Shown here: positions 12,601-24,083 of the stretch, one piece after another
Position numbering within the stretch: the stretch's first letter is position 1
Layout: each line of letters starts with the position of its first letter
Source of the DNA: Abelmoschus esculentus
Lineage: Eukaryota; Streptophyta; Magnoliopsida; Malvales; Malvaceae
Assembly (NCBI GenBank): GCA_035048815.1
Contig: JAUCBN010000005.1
Coordinates: 19,804,517 to 19,868,516, forward strand
Direction: 5' to 3'
Length of the DNA stretch: 64,000 bases
The notes under the pieces: model-generated
Told to the model about the DNA's origin: nothing
Databases searched by the model: none
Seen by the model: only the letters and a program-made list of their open reading frames with translations
Made by a program: the position numbers and the translations under genes

Positions 12601-15600
12601 TGTTCTAAGAATGGGTTGAAGTAAACCAATATAAATCTAGATACTTTAAGTAAACCAAAACTCTTTTTGTTGATTAAGTATTAGTTCAATTAATATGGTT
12701 GTTGTTGTAAGCTATAATATCCTAGAGGATGTAAGTACAAACACACTTCAATATGTAATATAATACAAGGAGGGAGTTGTATGGTGCTGGAGCGGCAATC
12801 GCTCTCCACCCCGAATTTTTTTTCCTACTTTTATCTCATTATTTAAATTCTTTTAAAAATTATTTTTTATGAATTTATCCCCTACTTCTAAAAATTTATG
12901 TTTTTGTCCCTTCAACCTCAAATCCTACCTCTGTGTCCCTGATATCATATGACTTAAACAAGTTTTTAGTTAAAAGATGGGATACATTTACGCTCCGAAA
13001 GAGAAAACTCAAACTTTTAACCTTGAAGACGATGAAAAAAAAAGAATACTATAAATCTCATTATAAAAATTAATTTTAAAATATGTTAATATTTTATAAA
13101 TGGTGGAAGAGCTTCCAGGCTTGGTTAATGAAAAGCATTTTTTCCCCAATGGCAAGGCCAAGCTCTGCAGAACAAAGTAAAGCAGCAACAGTCTTGTTTC
13201 TGCTAGTGAAACAAGGCAGGTAGCTGTTTCCTTAATTTTGCCGAGCTTGATTGGTTGCCTCTGCCACCCTGGCTCAAGATCCCCCGATATGATTGGCTAA
13301 GATCCTTTTCCTTTTCCTCTTGGTTTATGTTTTTACTATGAAAAAACTGGGATTCTTTTGCTTCCTATGCTTCCACAACATGTAATGACCAAAAATTCTT
13401 GAAATCCCCAGAGTTTTAACCTCCCCCAAAGCTCCTTTATTATCCTTTCTGCAACTCTAGTACTAAATTTAACATAAAATATGGCTGCTTTTTTAAAGTG
13501 AGACTGCAGGAGAAGGCTAGGAAGTATGAAAACTATAACATGTTCAGAAAGTGAAAATTTAAGCAGCTGCAGTTGCAGTGCAGGGAATCCCATTGGTTAG
13601 TATACCCTTTGTTTCTCTCCATCATTTCCATCTTTTCATCATTCTAATGCTAGGCCTAGCTATTAGAATTTTATACTTTCTTACATATTTTATATACAAA
13701 ACAAATATACTTGAGTTTTTTTGTTGGTATTCTTAATCATTTTTCAGATTTGTTTTGACCCTTGTTTGTTAACTTTGATAAGTTATCACAGAAATTAATG
13801 AAAAACTTCTATCAGTAAAAAGAAAGAAAGAAAGAGTGAGATGGAATGAAAGCAAAGAAATATGGGAAACCACTTAAAATGAGGTTAAAATAAGCTTACA
13901 TTAAAATTGTTATAAAAATTATAAGAATTTTGATATCAATTTTTTGGTATATACTGAAATTCTTACACTTTTTGTATTAAATTAAGTATATACTGAATTT
14001 CTTAAAAAAATTCTAAAAAAACTATAAGTGTAAGAATTAGATACATATTTAATTTATTACAAAAATGGTAAGAATTTTTATATATACTGAAATTCTTATA
14101 AATTTTAGGATGAGTCTACCACATGCGTCGAACATTGTTGAACACCACTAACGATGAACACCGCTGAACACTATTAAATTAATTAATAAAAATTAAAATT
14201 CTAAGGAATAAACATATAATTTCAAGTTATTTAAAATAAAAATTTTAAAAAATATATATTATTTTCATTTTTTAAATTATTTATTTAAATTATTTATAGT
14301 TTAAAAATAAAAATATTAAATCAAAAACTTAAAACCTTAAAGTCAAAATCCTAAAATATTAAACCTTAAACCCTAAAATCCAAAACACTAAATCATAAAC
14401 TCCAAACCTTAAAACAATAAAACCCTAAATCATAAAATCTAAAAATATAACCCAAACCCTAAAATAAAAAATATGAAGCTCTAAAAGCATAAACCCAAAA
14501 CTTAAAACCCAAAATTAGTTTAAGATTTTAGATTTAGGGTTTTGATTATTTTAGGGTTTAGGATTTTATGATTTGGATTTAGTGTTTATGATTTAGGATT
14601 TTTAGGATTTTGGTTTTAGGTTTTGGATCTAGGATTTTAATATTATATTTTAGGGTTTATAATTTAATGTTTAGTGATTTAGATTTTTTATTTTGATTTT
14701 AGGGTTTAGAATTTAGTGTTTTATTTTTAAATGAATTTTTAGAGTTTAGTATTTTTATTTAATTAATAAAATAAAATAAAATATACATAGAAAATACTTT
14801 AATAAAAGTTTAATTTAAATAATTTATAATTATATTTTGAATCCTTAAAATTTTTTAATAATTATAAATCAGTTTAATAGCGTTCAACAATATTCATCAT
14901 TAACGGTGTTCAGCGATGTTTGACGCCCGAATTTTCTTAAATTTTATAATAGTTTCAGTGCAAGACTCATTTTAACATCATTTTAATATGTCTCACGTTA
15001 GAAAAATTCAAGAAATCTGAGTATTAGAAACCGGAAAAAGTGATTAAGGAATGTTTATTTCTCAAAGATTGAGATTCAGAAATTAAACAATGATATAAGA
15101 AAACAAACTTGTCTGACATGGACAAAGATTCTTATTAAGAAATACAACTAAGCTTTACATAATGAAACCCTAGCCTTGTGCACCCAAACCAAAACTAGGA
15201 TTCCTATTAATTTTGTCAAAGAAATTTGTTTCAGATACCCATCAGAGTTTTTAGAAACCCTAAAAACTTTAAATTTGATTTGACCCTTTCTTTCACCATG
15301 AAGAAAGAGACCAACTTTAGACCGGAACAACCATTTGGGGAAAGAAACCCTAATTTAAAAATCTGATTTTGAATGACTTGGTTTTCTCATTTGTCACACA
15401 TCCATTAGACCATTACCTTAAACTCTGTCATCTGATTGAAGTGTGAATAAAAGAAGTATTTTTATAATCCCACAAATCCAAAGGAGATGGAAGATATGAA
15501 GGATGGGCTAATGAGAGCTTGACACAGGTGATGTTTTCAGCAGACCTTTCTGCAAGTTGTGATAAAAAACACATGGAGAGAGAGAGAGAGAAGGAAAAGA

Positions 15601-16148
15601 GTAAGAATCAAGGAAAGAGAACCTGCTCAGACATATCATTACAACCCTAGATGATTGCTCTTTAAACTACTTACTATATTTGTACCCATTACTTCACATC
15701 ATCTACATATCTATCAAAGAGACAAGTATAATCAAAGGAAGAACAGCCCATAATCAAAAGGTTTAGAGGTATCCCAAACAGTGAATCATGAGAAGTTAAA
15801 GGACCCTAGAGTTGCAGAACAAAAAGTTGATAAAAAGGGTATCTTTAATGGAATAGAATGAAACAAAAAATCAAAAAATTTTGCACAACAAAGAAGAAGA
15901 AAGGGGTGGAAGGGAAACCTGTTGTTAGCATATTCATAGAGACGGCCACGACTGGAGAAGACGATGAGAGCAACCTCAGCATCACAAAGCACAGACAATT
16001 CATAGGCCTTTTTGAGCAGTCCATTGCGGCGCTTACAGAAGGTTACTTGTCGATTAGTAGTGTTTTCAATCCGCTTGATCTCGATTTTGCCTCGACCCAT
16101 CTTTTTCTGGAAAGAATTTTCTGGTTCTACTAGATTAGGGAACTCCAT
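8759..16148 (-). CDS. AGAMOUS-clade MADS-box factor, SHATTERPROOF/PLENA type
   Basis: A nuclear MIKC transcription factor for carpel and fruit identity, acting in tetramers on CArG boxes. Coding exons on the minus strand: 16148-15919, 10165-10084, 9773-9712, 9567-9468, 9353-9312, 9060-9019 and 8899-8759. Their sizes (230, 82, 62, 100, 42, 42, 141) match the clade's usual exon pattern and join to 232 residues with no frame break. A 16-residue N-terminal extension precedes the MADS domain (MGRGKIEIKRIENTTNRQ onward). The K domain includes LRRQIRD and FKELKNLEGRLEKGI, and the C end (NFLPVNLMEP, QLV) resembles SHP1/SHP2 more than AG or STK. The first coding intron is 5753 bp, as is typical of the clade, and carries regulatory-looking sequence. 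The intron after exon 2 uses a GC donor. Clade assignment is secure; SHP/PLE rather than AG is likely. Confidence 0.92.
9596..9670. repeat. Compound (CA)n(TA)n microsatellite in a MADS intron
   Basis: About 26 CA units (9596-9647) run directly into about 12 TA units (to 9670). The tract fills roughly half of the 144-bp intron between the 62-bp and 100-bp exons. It should be highly length-polymorphic. Confidence 0.95.
10082..10083 (-). other. Non-canonical GC splice donor
   Basis: On the minus strand the 82-bp exon ends CAG|GCGAGT. Apart from GC for GT this is a perfect donor consensus, the usual form of GC-AG introns. The next exon joins in frame (N-I-Q then F-Y-Q-Q-E), and using the nearby GT four bases later would shift the frame. 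Confidence 0.8.
10389..10398. promoter_or_regulatory. Perfect CArG box in the large MADS intron
   Basis: CCATTATAGG fits CC(A/T)6GG exactly. It sits about 220 bases inside the 5.75-kb intron, next to the 82-bp exon. MADS proteins bind such boxes, and AG-clade introns are known to carry autoregulatory ones. Function here is inferred. Confidence 0.5.
10810..10992 (+). mobile_element. MITE-like copy, inverted partner of 25455-25640
   Basis: The block starts CACCACGTCATCTGTGATCT and contains TTAAGGTGAATCATCACATC before ending near GATAACGTGAAGAATAGGGT. Its reverse complement, diverged, occurs at 25455-25640. The two ends are themselves partly inverted repeats. It has no coding capacity and lies within the MADS intron. 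Confidence 0.55.
12770..12950 (+). repeat. Dispersed repeat, partner of 4140-4300
   Basis: It shares a GCAATCGCTCTCCACCCCG-like phrase and the following AT-rich tail with the 4140-4300 block. Boundaries and class are not clear. Confidence 0.45.
13085..13620 (-). promoter_or_regulatory. Putative conserved intronic enhancer of the MADS gene
   Basis: This island is visibly less AT-rich than the rest of the intron. In gene orientation it has two CCAATCA boxes (13254-13248 and 13296-13290, 42 bases apart) plus two LEAFY-type CCANTGG cores (13146-13152 and 13590-13596). CCAATCA repeats and LEAFY sites are the hallmark of the conserved AG/PLE second-intron enhancer described in Arabidopsis and Antirrhinum. 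That this island is the orthologous element is inference. Confidence 0.55.
13873..15003. mobile_element. Foldback element with opposed telomere-like repeats
   Basis: Outer arms begin near AATGAGGTTAAAATAAGC on the left and end near TTAATATGTCTCACGTTAG on the right. Inner arms (GAACATTGTTGAACACC near 14130, and its inverse near 14890) extend the fold. The core, about 14320-14760, has degenerate CCCTAAA-type repeats on the left half and TTTAGGG-type repeats on the right half. A related shorter copy lies at 59740-60060. No TSD was established. It sits inside the large MADS intron. Confidence 0.6.
15576..15591. promoter_or_regulatory. (GA)n tract near the MADS exon
   Basis: A GAGAGAGA tract lies about 330 bases into the large intron. 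GA repeats are bound by plant BPC factors, which are known to regulate AG-clade genes. This is only a composition-based candidate. Confidence 0.35.
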
Positions 16149-16154
16149 GGGAAG

Positions 16155-16241
16155 CTGAAAACACAAGCAAACCCCAAAAATCTCCATTAAATTTGCAAAC
16201 AAGCTTTGATGAATTATGTCGAACAACTTGTGGGCTCAAAC
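16155..16241 (-). other. Probable 5'UTR intron of the MADS gene
   Basis: On the minus strand a donor (TCAG|GTTTGAG, after 16242) and an acceptor (GTTTTCAG, ending at 16155) frame 87 bases. The acceptor leaves CTTCCC before the ATG at 16148. AG-clade genes commonly have an intron just upstream of the MADS exon. Confidence 0.6.
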
Positions 16242-16373
16242 CTGACAAGAAATTGAACTAAGAGAAGGCCAAGCTCTTGGATTCCAACCCTCTCTTCTCC
16301 TTCTTTTAATGAATATAGTTTCAAGTATAGCAACAACAGGTTTGAGGGAAAGGTCTGTGCTTTAGCAGATAGA

Positions 16374-16381
16374 CATTTATA
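16374..16381 (-). promoter_or_regulatory. Candidate TATA box of the MADS gene
   Basis: TATAAATG on the minus strand lies about 130 bases before the proposed 5'UTR intron donor. This would place transcription start near 16345. No better TATA motif lies nearby. Confidence 0.45.
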
Positions 16382-16399
16382 GACACAAAATTGACCCTT

Positions 16400-19220
16400 T
16401 AACAATCACCCAACATAAGAAATTATTTATTTATTCATTCCTTCATTTTGGTATAGTAAAAATCCATTTCTCTCACTAGAAAGCAAGCTACAATTTTCCT
16501 AGGTGAAATTGTAATAGAAAAAGTAGGGGGAAAGAGAGTGCTAAAGAAGGATGGTTGATGTTCACTTTGAGATTCCATTAACAGTCCATTTCCATATTGT
16601 ATGGGGAAAAAGATGGGTGATGAATCATAATGGTGAAGGGCATTTTGGAAACTGGGCTACCACATTGTCTTCAATGAGAAATCCCTATAATAAAGCATCA
16701 AAAAAAAAAATTAGATGGCCTCTCATGTTGTAATTTGGGTGGTGAAATCCTGGGGTCAGGTCCTTATTACCCTTTGATTCCTCTCTCTCTCTCCTGCATT
16801 ATTAGAATATGTATCTGCTTCTCCTGCTGATGCCTGCTGAGGGTGACGTAACTGAAGGTGACTGCCATGTGAACTCCTGCTCCTCTTCTATTCTTTGGAC
16901 ACTCATTTATGGTAAATGAAAGGAGACCTGCTTTCATAATTCTTGCTGCACTTCATTATCGCCTGTTTGGTTTATGGGAAAATTTGTAGTACGAGTAAAG
17001 AGTGTGGGTTCCTCCACCACCCCAACTTGCTAGTGTACCCACCCTTTATTCTCCAAGCCCTATCTGTTTCTTTTTCGATCAAAAAAACCTATCTTCTATA
17101 TTATTGATCGTTTGTTCTAGTAAAAAGACTGTAGATTCTAGAGATCTAGTGCATGTGAAAATTGTTTGTACCTATGCATTTTGCCTGCATAATTTGATAC
17201 TTTTCTCTTTTAAAGTTCGACAAATTGAAGTTTTCAATGTGTTTTTAGTTGCTTCATGTTTATTTAGGTGTATAACTTATAGGCTCCGGTGTTCATGATT
17301 AACCTTAACCGTAATTTTTGTTCTTAAGATAATACTAAGAATATAATTTATTTACTTATAGGTGGTGACCTTAAGTCGTAGCCTTAACCGTAAGTTTTAT
17401 TCTTCAATTAATACTAAGAATATAACTTATAAATTTATATACAGGCCGTGGTGTTCATGATTAACCTTAACCTCAAGTTTTGTTTTTAGGACAATACTAA
17501 GAAGATAACTTATAAATTAAAGTTTTTCATGTATTTTTAGTTGTCTCATGTTTATTTCAGTGGTATAACTTATAGACCCGTGATGTTCATGATTAACTTT
17601 AATCGTAAATTTTATTCTTAGGATAATACTAAGAATATAACTTATGTGTCAGGAATTCAAAAAACAGACTGTTATTGATAATGGTCGCTATTTAACGATA
17701 ATGTCACCGACCGAAATCGTTATTAGTATAAAAAACGACGAGATTCATAATCACACCAATAAAGATCAATAACGTCCGCAATTTAATGGTTAACAGCGAT
17801 AACAGTCAGTTATTCTTGTTATTGTACTATTATTTCAAAAAATCTAAAAAACTAAGAATCATCAATCAAATTTCAATCTTTAGAGATTCAAAAATCAAAA
17901 AAAAATTATAAATAATTTTTTATATTATATCTATTATGGCTTTATAATAAGTTGTACGAGTTTTTTAAAAAAATTATGACCGCGACTCCCGCGACAACCA
18001 CAATAAAAACCGTTATATTCACGATCACTATAAACATGACGTGACCAAAAACGTGAACACGGATGCTTTTAAACCCTTTATCTTACATTAATAGTTATAT
18101 TATTTTAGTTAACCATTAACACTCCTTACAAATACCATGAACTTAAATATATTCGAACTCACAATCCAAAAACTAGAAATCTCCAAAATTGGTATAACTA
18201 AGAATCAACCCATGGCACTGGGAGAGGGTTGCTTAAATTTGTATGGTCGGTCTAATTGCAGATGGCAATAGGTTAAAAAGGATAAGACTGGTAATGGAGA
18301 GGATGAGTTATGTGGGCAGGGCATTCCTTTCCTATGAAACAAAATGTATTTGCATGTTCCCAACCCTAATCAATTCAATGTCTGCCACACCCCAAGCAAT
18401 TTACCCCTCTCCCTAAGCAAACTGAGTTTTTTTTCTCAACAAATTTAAAATATATATAATCATTTATATTTATCTATTAAATAATTAATTTAGAGACTCG
18501 TTATAAAAATGACTTTATCAACTCAATTTATTTCGTACATAATATCAAAAGTTAAATCTAAAAAGACACAAATAGTCTAAAATAATACGACATCTAAAAA
18601 GCACACCGAAACACAGACAATTACACATGACCTAATAGAATCGAAAATTTCGGCCCTCACCCCCGAATAGTTGAAGATAAAAACACTAACAAGAAGCAAA
18701 CATGATGGAGGCATGATCAGCAACAGTATAGACAGATATCAAATAGTAGAATAACAAGTAACAACCACTAACGAATAAAAATGTCCTTAAAAACTAAGAA
18801 TGAAAATGAAACTGAGAAGGTTAAAAGATGAAAGTCTAAAATTGTGAGGTTACAAGGTGGAGATCTTAGGCATGTTGCACCCCAGGCATGATGCTGGATA
18901 TGAAATCTCGTGACCAATGGCAATGGTGCTTGACTAGGCTTACCAAATTTGTGATTAGGTGATTATACTGTTTTTAGGGTCAAATCCGGCCATATTATCC
19001 TCTATGTACATCAACTATGGCCCTATAACATTGGACATATTGTTGTACTGTAAAGCATTTCCTTCAATAGGCGCATTATGATCCTGATGCAGTAACAAAT
19101 GTGGGGCTCTCCTATCTCAGGGAGTGATGGAATCTTTGCTCAAAGTGCTGAAGTGGCACAAATATCTTGCTTACCCCACCACAAATGTTTCTTTCTTTTT
19201 TGCTGGAGAGTTCTCATCAA
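16400..19220. other. Intergenic region upstream of the MADS gene
   Basis: No gene is supported. It contains a CT-rich tract near 16781, a tandem repeat (17232-17650) and a block at about 17660-18060 with inverted CG-rich phrases that may be a decayed MITE. The proximal part presumably includes the MADS promoter. Confidence 0.5.
17232..17650 (+). repeat. Diverged tandem repeat, about four units of 80-130 bp
   Basis: Units share a GTGTTCATGATTAACCTTAA-like phrase followed by GATAATACTAAGAATATAAC. Anchors occur near 17288, 17370, 17449 and 17582. Unit lengths differ because some copies include an extra TTTTTAGTTG...CATGTTTATTT segment. Confidence 0.75.
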
Positions 19221-19227
19221 AACTAAA

Positions 19228-19345
19228 ACCGAGTGGTCTCAGTAGTAAAGGATGGTGTTGTTTTTCCTAAATGACTCGGATTCGAGCACCATAATTTGCA
19301 GGTTTTCATCAAGACAGGGAGGGCAGGAGGTAAAGTATGGTTATC
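19228..19345 (+). mobile_element. SINE-like sequence with pol III boxes
   Basis: A box A-like phrase (CTCAGTAGTAAAGG, about 19238-19251) is followed 30 bases later by a box B-like GGATTCGAGCACC (19278-19290). Spacing and sequence suit a tRNA-derived SINE head. The 3' end is undefined. Confidence 0.4.
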
Positions 19346-19542
19346 AATACACTGTACAACTAATTCACTTACAGCAGCTTCATAACAGCATTAAGATGGG
19401 AATTAATATGGAGTTTGATCGTAACAACCCATAGAATTTCTTTAAATGCAACAGAGAAAGTAAGTTATTGACAAATTGCAGGTACACAAAAATGATGCTA
19501 ACCTCCCAGGCTCACTCCCACCTGATCCGAGGGCAGCAACAA

Positions 19543-21519
19543 CTAAGTCTCGAGTTCGCTTCGTATCCAATCTTGAGCACACACGAGGGCTTGAATAGTT
19601 GTTGGAAGCAATGAGTTCCAGTTATGGTCGAGCACTCTTCCCCCAATGTCAAATTTTGATTCTGATGTGAATTTGGATATGGGAATCCCCAGAATATTGC
19701 GTGCCATCATGGATAGGATAGGATACCGTGGCGTGTGAACCTTCCACCAATTCAATACATTGAAATCGGCATTGCGAGGAAACAGTGGTTCCTCCAGGTA
19801 CTTGTCTATATCAGAATTAGAGCCCTCAGCTTGAGAAGTTTCATGAAGGAACTTGTCAAACCCCATCAACCTATCCCTAGAATCTTTTGCGGAACTGGGA
19901 ATATCGCTTGCTTGCCAATCCAGTCCCTGATCAATGGAAGATGCTAACGGGGAGACAATAGAATGTTCGTTGTAAAGCGATTTAATACACTCAAAAACTT
20001 CGTCAATAAGCACCGAAGCACTATCGCCATATATTTGTGGGTAGTAATAATCCAAGAGCTTCATTTTGAATCGAGGGTCTAAAAAAGCTGCAACAGCTGA
20101 ACCAACATGACACTTATCCCAGTACTCTTCAAACTTTTTTTTCATCTTTAGAGCCAAGGAACAGATATATTTATCGGGATTCTTGCACCATTCAATCAAC
20201 TGCAAGTGAATATCACAGATCTCAGGGAAAAATATATTTGCAGTTGGATACTTGCTTCTTGTAAAAACATTAGTAACTTCAACAAACAGCTTCAAGAAGC
20301 TAGTAATGGTACTCAGTCTATCCCATTCTAAATCAGACAGGATAAACTTCATGTTCACGGGGTCACGATCTCGTAGGCAAGAGAAAACTTTCCTGTATTC
20401 TAAGGCAACTTCGAGCATAGAATATGTTGAGTTCCATTTCAGTGGGTTATCAATACATAAGCATTTTTTAGTTTCAACCTGAACTTCATCAGCCAGCTCA
20501 CTGAATGTGGCATGTGCCGCTTCTGAGCCTTTAACATAGCGAATGCTTTCCCTTATTTTCTGGGTAACTTCACGGAGAGCTTCCAAGGCATCTTGGGCCA
20601 TGCAGTTGAGAAGATCTACAGCACATCGAACTTCAAATAATTGACCATTACAATAAAGGAACCTATTTTGTGACAGCCGATCTCTGATTCTATCAACAAT
20701 GTTATCACTGGTGAAACTATCAAAAATCATAGAAAACAACCTTCGATCTATATCCCAATCCATCAGACAATTCATTATAACTTCTGAATGCATGTCTACT
20801 GTATAAAACGGATCGATGGTAACAAAATTCAAAATCTTCTTTTTTAACTTCCAATCATCATCTATATAGTGTGCTGCCAAACTCAGGTATGCAGTAGCAC
20901 CATCTGAAGCAGTCCACATATCAGCAGATACACTGATTTTTCCAGGCAACTTGTCAAAAATTTCATACACCTTTTGCTTCTCCTTCACATAGATTTCCAT
21001 GCAATCAGCTTCAACTTTATTACATGTCACAAGTTCGAACAAGGGTTGTAGATTATGGACAAATATCTTGAACCCAGCATGCTCCACCATAGCCAACGGA
21101 TAGTTATGCAATATGATCATGCGGGCAAGATCAAGTTGGCTCCTCCTTTGATCCAAGCTATTAGTACCAATGCCAACATGCTCATTTTTAATCTGTTCTT
21201 GTTCATATCTACGATTCACAATACTAAGGAATTCATCCTTCTTCTGCTCTTGATCAATAGTCACAAGGGCAAGAGAACCTTCCTTTTTCTTCTCTTTAGC
21301 AGAAAAGTATTGAGCTACGCCATGATTAGATCTTCTTTGACACCTAATTAAATGGTTCCTCAAATGCGAGGTTCCACTAGTACTTGATCCACTAAGTTTC
21401 TTCTTACAATGCCTACAAATGGCCACAAATGTGTCGCCCTTTTTCACTCTATCGAAGTCATTCCAGACAATAGATTTCAATCTGCTTGAATTTACTATGA
21501 CCGCATCAGACATATCCAT
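19543..21519 (-). CDS. BED zinc-finger, hAT-transposase-derived protein (RICESLEEPER/DAYSLEEPER-like)
   Basis: An uninterrupted 658-residue reading frame starting at ATG (MDMSDAV). The in-frame codon just before it is GTG. A BED finger occupies about residues 16-60 (C35, C38, H52, H56). The hAT core follows with SADMWTA, and the C-terminal dimerisation region has WWK, YPILSMMARNILGIP and SES-K-F-DIGGRVL. The block normally reading C-A-x-H is R-C-A-V-D here, so the conserved histidine is lost. No terminal inverted repeats or TSD are evident around it. These points suggest a domesticated, host-retained gene rather than an active transposase. A 5'UTR intron (23416-21529) supports gene status. 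The molecular role is unknown; DAYSLEEPER-type proteins bind DNA and affect development. Confidence 0.85.
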   Translation of the reverse strand: MDMSDAVIVNSSRLKSIVWNDFDRVKKGDTFVAICRHCKKKLSGSSTSGTSHLRNHLIRCQRRSNHGVAQYFSAKEKKKEGSLALVTIDQEQKKDEFLSIVNRRYEQEQIKNEHVGIGTNSLDQRRSQLDLARMIILHNYPLAMVEHAGFKIFVHNLQPLFELVTCNKVEADCMEIYVKEKQKVYEIFDKLPGKISVSADMWTASDGATAYLSLAAHYIDDDWKLKKKILNFVTIDPFYTVDMHSEVIMNCLMDWDIDRRLFSMIFDSFTSDNIVDRIRDRLSQNRFLYCNGQLFEVRCAVDLLNCMAQDALEALREVTQKIRESIRYVKGSEAAHATFSELADEVQVETKKCLCIDNPLKWNSTYSMLEVALEYRKVFSCLRDRDPVNMKFILSDLEWDRLSTITSFLKLFVEVTNVFTRSKYPTANIFFPEICDIHLQLIEWCKNPDKYICSLALKMKKKFEEYWDKCHVGSAVAAFLDPRFKMKLLDYYYPQIYGDSASVLIDEVFECIKSLYNEHSIVSPLASSIDQGLDWQASDIPSSAKDSRDRLMGFDKFLHETSQAEGSNSDIDKYLEEPLFPRNADFNVLNWWKVHTPRYPILSMMARNILGIPISKFTSESKFDIGGRVLDHNWNSLLPTTIQALVCAQDWIRSELET

Positions 21520-21528
21520 CACATGAAC

Positions 21529-23416
21529 CTAGTATTTTGCAAATACGTGCATATTAGAAACCGGCTTAGCACCCTGTATAATTAATGCAATTACCAAGAG
21601 ATAAATTGCAATCATGAAGACACAAGAGAAAGCCACATTTGTTATAGAAACAAATAATAGAACATATACACAGGACGTCATAACATTACAAAATCTAAAA
21701 ATATTCAAAACTGTTGAAATGTTCATAACATTTACAGAGTACATGTTAGCGAAACATCGATACATCTATAATGGGAACATAACCATAATTGTATGTTGGC
21801 ATTTTCCTAGGTCCCATTAAATTAATAACAAAGTTTTTACACTGGAGGCAATGGCAATTCCTAGGGTTCTTTTACATGCTATTAAAAAAAATCAATTATC
21901 AATAAATGCCGATAATCTAATTCTAAGGTAACAGAGAAGATACAATGACAAGTAGGAAAATTGATTTGAGACCTGAAATGCAAGAACCAAGTAACAGTTC
22001 ATAAATGGTTGCCATATGGAAAAGAATGTTTAAACTTGCACAATATTTTCTGGAGAACAAGTATATCCATTTATCACACAAGACATAATAAAGGGTGTAA
22101 TAACTGTCCTTTTCTTTTATGGGTTTTGATCATGCGTATATTATTTAAAGAAATTAAAAAAAAGGTCAGAACTTGCATAGAACACAATCTACTCAATTTA
22201 CTGAATTAGTCCATGAAAAAAATACCTAAACCCCAAAAAATATTCTATAAAGGCCAGTGAAGAACAAAACAAATTAACATTTCCTTGAGGCTTGCATGAA
22301 TCATGTTTATCCATTGCAAACAGACCTTAAAAATCAGATAAGAGACAAGCTGGTTTTGGTTGCATATTTGTCATTACAAGCAGCTTAAAGACTTGGGATT
22401 TGCCTATGTGGATGAAATATTTGACAACAGATAAATTGAAAAGAACAAAATTCTGAGGGTAATTTACATTATGGGTCATTAAACTCGACATTAACTTCCA
22501 TATAGATGATTTATGCTTCGTAATTTTAACGGAAAAGTTGACTTAGCATGCATACAAACATGGTTTATTTTTACATGTCATCGAGATAATGCCTCACTAG
22601 CATTTTAGGACTAATATTTTCTCACACCGGCATCATGGAATCTGTTTTAGATGGGAAAACAGATGATCATGAAAAAAAGATCATGTATGCAAGTTGAATA
22701 AATTATTAATGATAACATGTAAAGATAAAATTCTGCAAGCATGCTGACTTAACTTTCACAACAAATTTACTTACAGAAGCTAGCATAAGAGACTTAATAC
22801 ATTAATAATAGAAATTCAGTGACATGTAATTTGATAAAATTTCAAGTTTTGTGAAAAAAAATGACTAAGTTCAATGAATTAGAATGTAAATCACCCAAAT
22901 TGCAACATCTATTATATACCCAACACAACAAGTTTAATTTACAATAAGAAAACATATCATCTATGAAAGATTCAATACCTTCCCCTCCTATAATCTTTTT
23001 TCTTAAAGTTTTAAAAGAAATCCCATTCTATAAGAACCAGAGTTGTAGAATTTCAAGAATGAATACAATTAACATGCAGTTTAATCTACAGTTCTTGCTG
23101 CTTCTAAAATTAACAAAAAGAAACAAACAAAAAAAAAACTTCTGGGATTTAGAACTAAATAGAAAAGGCAGCAAATTAATACGCTTTTCAATTTAGAGCA
23201 GGAATGCAAGAATCAGAGCCAATTATATTCCCATTTTAAAAATAACATGAAAAATCTGGAAAAAATATCATTCATTTCTCAACATAATAGCATGCACGAG
23301 AAAGGGAAATTGATCAACAAAAATCACAGAGCCAGCACATTTGTTTAATAACAAAATCATAAAATAAGTTCAAAGAAGAATTATACGTGAAATGAAAAAG
23401 GTGTAGAACGTAATAC
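21529..23416 (-). other. Probable 1.9-kb 5'UTR intron of the BED/hAT gene
   Basis: A minus-strand donor CACCG|GTATTA (23416) and acceptor AATACTAG (21529) bracket 1888 AT-rich bases. They leave nine bases (GTTCATGTG) before the ATG at 21519. A GC-rich presumed first exon lies at about 23417-23520. No other gene is seen in the interval. Confidence 0.6.
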
Positions 23417-23529
23417 CGGTGCGGGTAGTGGATCGGATTTGGTTATATTTTCGGGTATCGGATCGGGTTCCGAGGTGAAGAGGGAACGAGAGGATTCGCG
23501 GCCGCGAAAAGGCCAGGTTTTATTTATCT

Positions 23530-24083
23530 AACACTGCTTCTATACCTCTTTCAATCCAACGCCCAATATCATCTGCTATTTATCGGACGGTGTGAAACGG
23601 TTAGGAGTAAAAACGATTGTTTTTTTAATGTCTGTCTGATTATAAGTTAGTATTCAGCTGCGGAATCTCTTGAAATCCTATAAGAACTGTGGCCCCCACT
23701 AGAATATTTTTTTATTAAATATATATCATATATGTGCATTTTATTAGAATTTGATTAATTTTGCAGAACCCTTATCTTCTTCGTTTCTTAGAGGTGTTTC
23801 CTCATTCGTTAATAAATGGCTATGAACAAAGGGATTAATTTGAGTGTTCGATTTTGTCAAAGAGATCGATTTCGTCCGGTGGTAAGAGTGATTATAATAG
23901 TATTTGTATTAGAATATAATCTTCATTATTTTACATTAATCGCTCAATTATTATGTTAGTATCACTGGTACACGAATCTGTGACTTCTAAGAATATCAAC
24001 CATTCCTTTAACGACTTAAACTAGAAGATTCATGCAAGAACGGTGACATCTAATATGTTGTCAACGGTGGCATAGATTAACAT
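23530..24083. other. Intergenic region with a SINE-like copy
   Basis: The left part is probably the promoter of the BED/hAT gene. At about 23925-24040 lies a minus-strand SINE-like block related to 61933-62032 (shared ATCGCTCAAT, TATCACTGGT and CATTCCTTTAACGAC). Nothing else is supported. Confidence 0.45.

Noticed and set aside
15786..16226. A 146-residue unspliced version of the MADS first exon
   Set aside because: Its N- and C-terminal ends run into introns. The splice-resolved start is 16148 and the exon ends at 15919.
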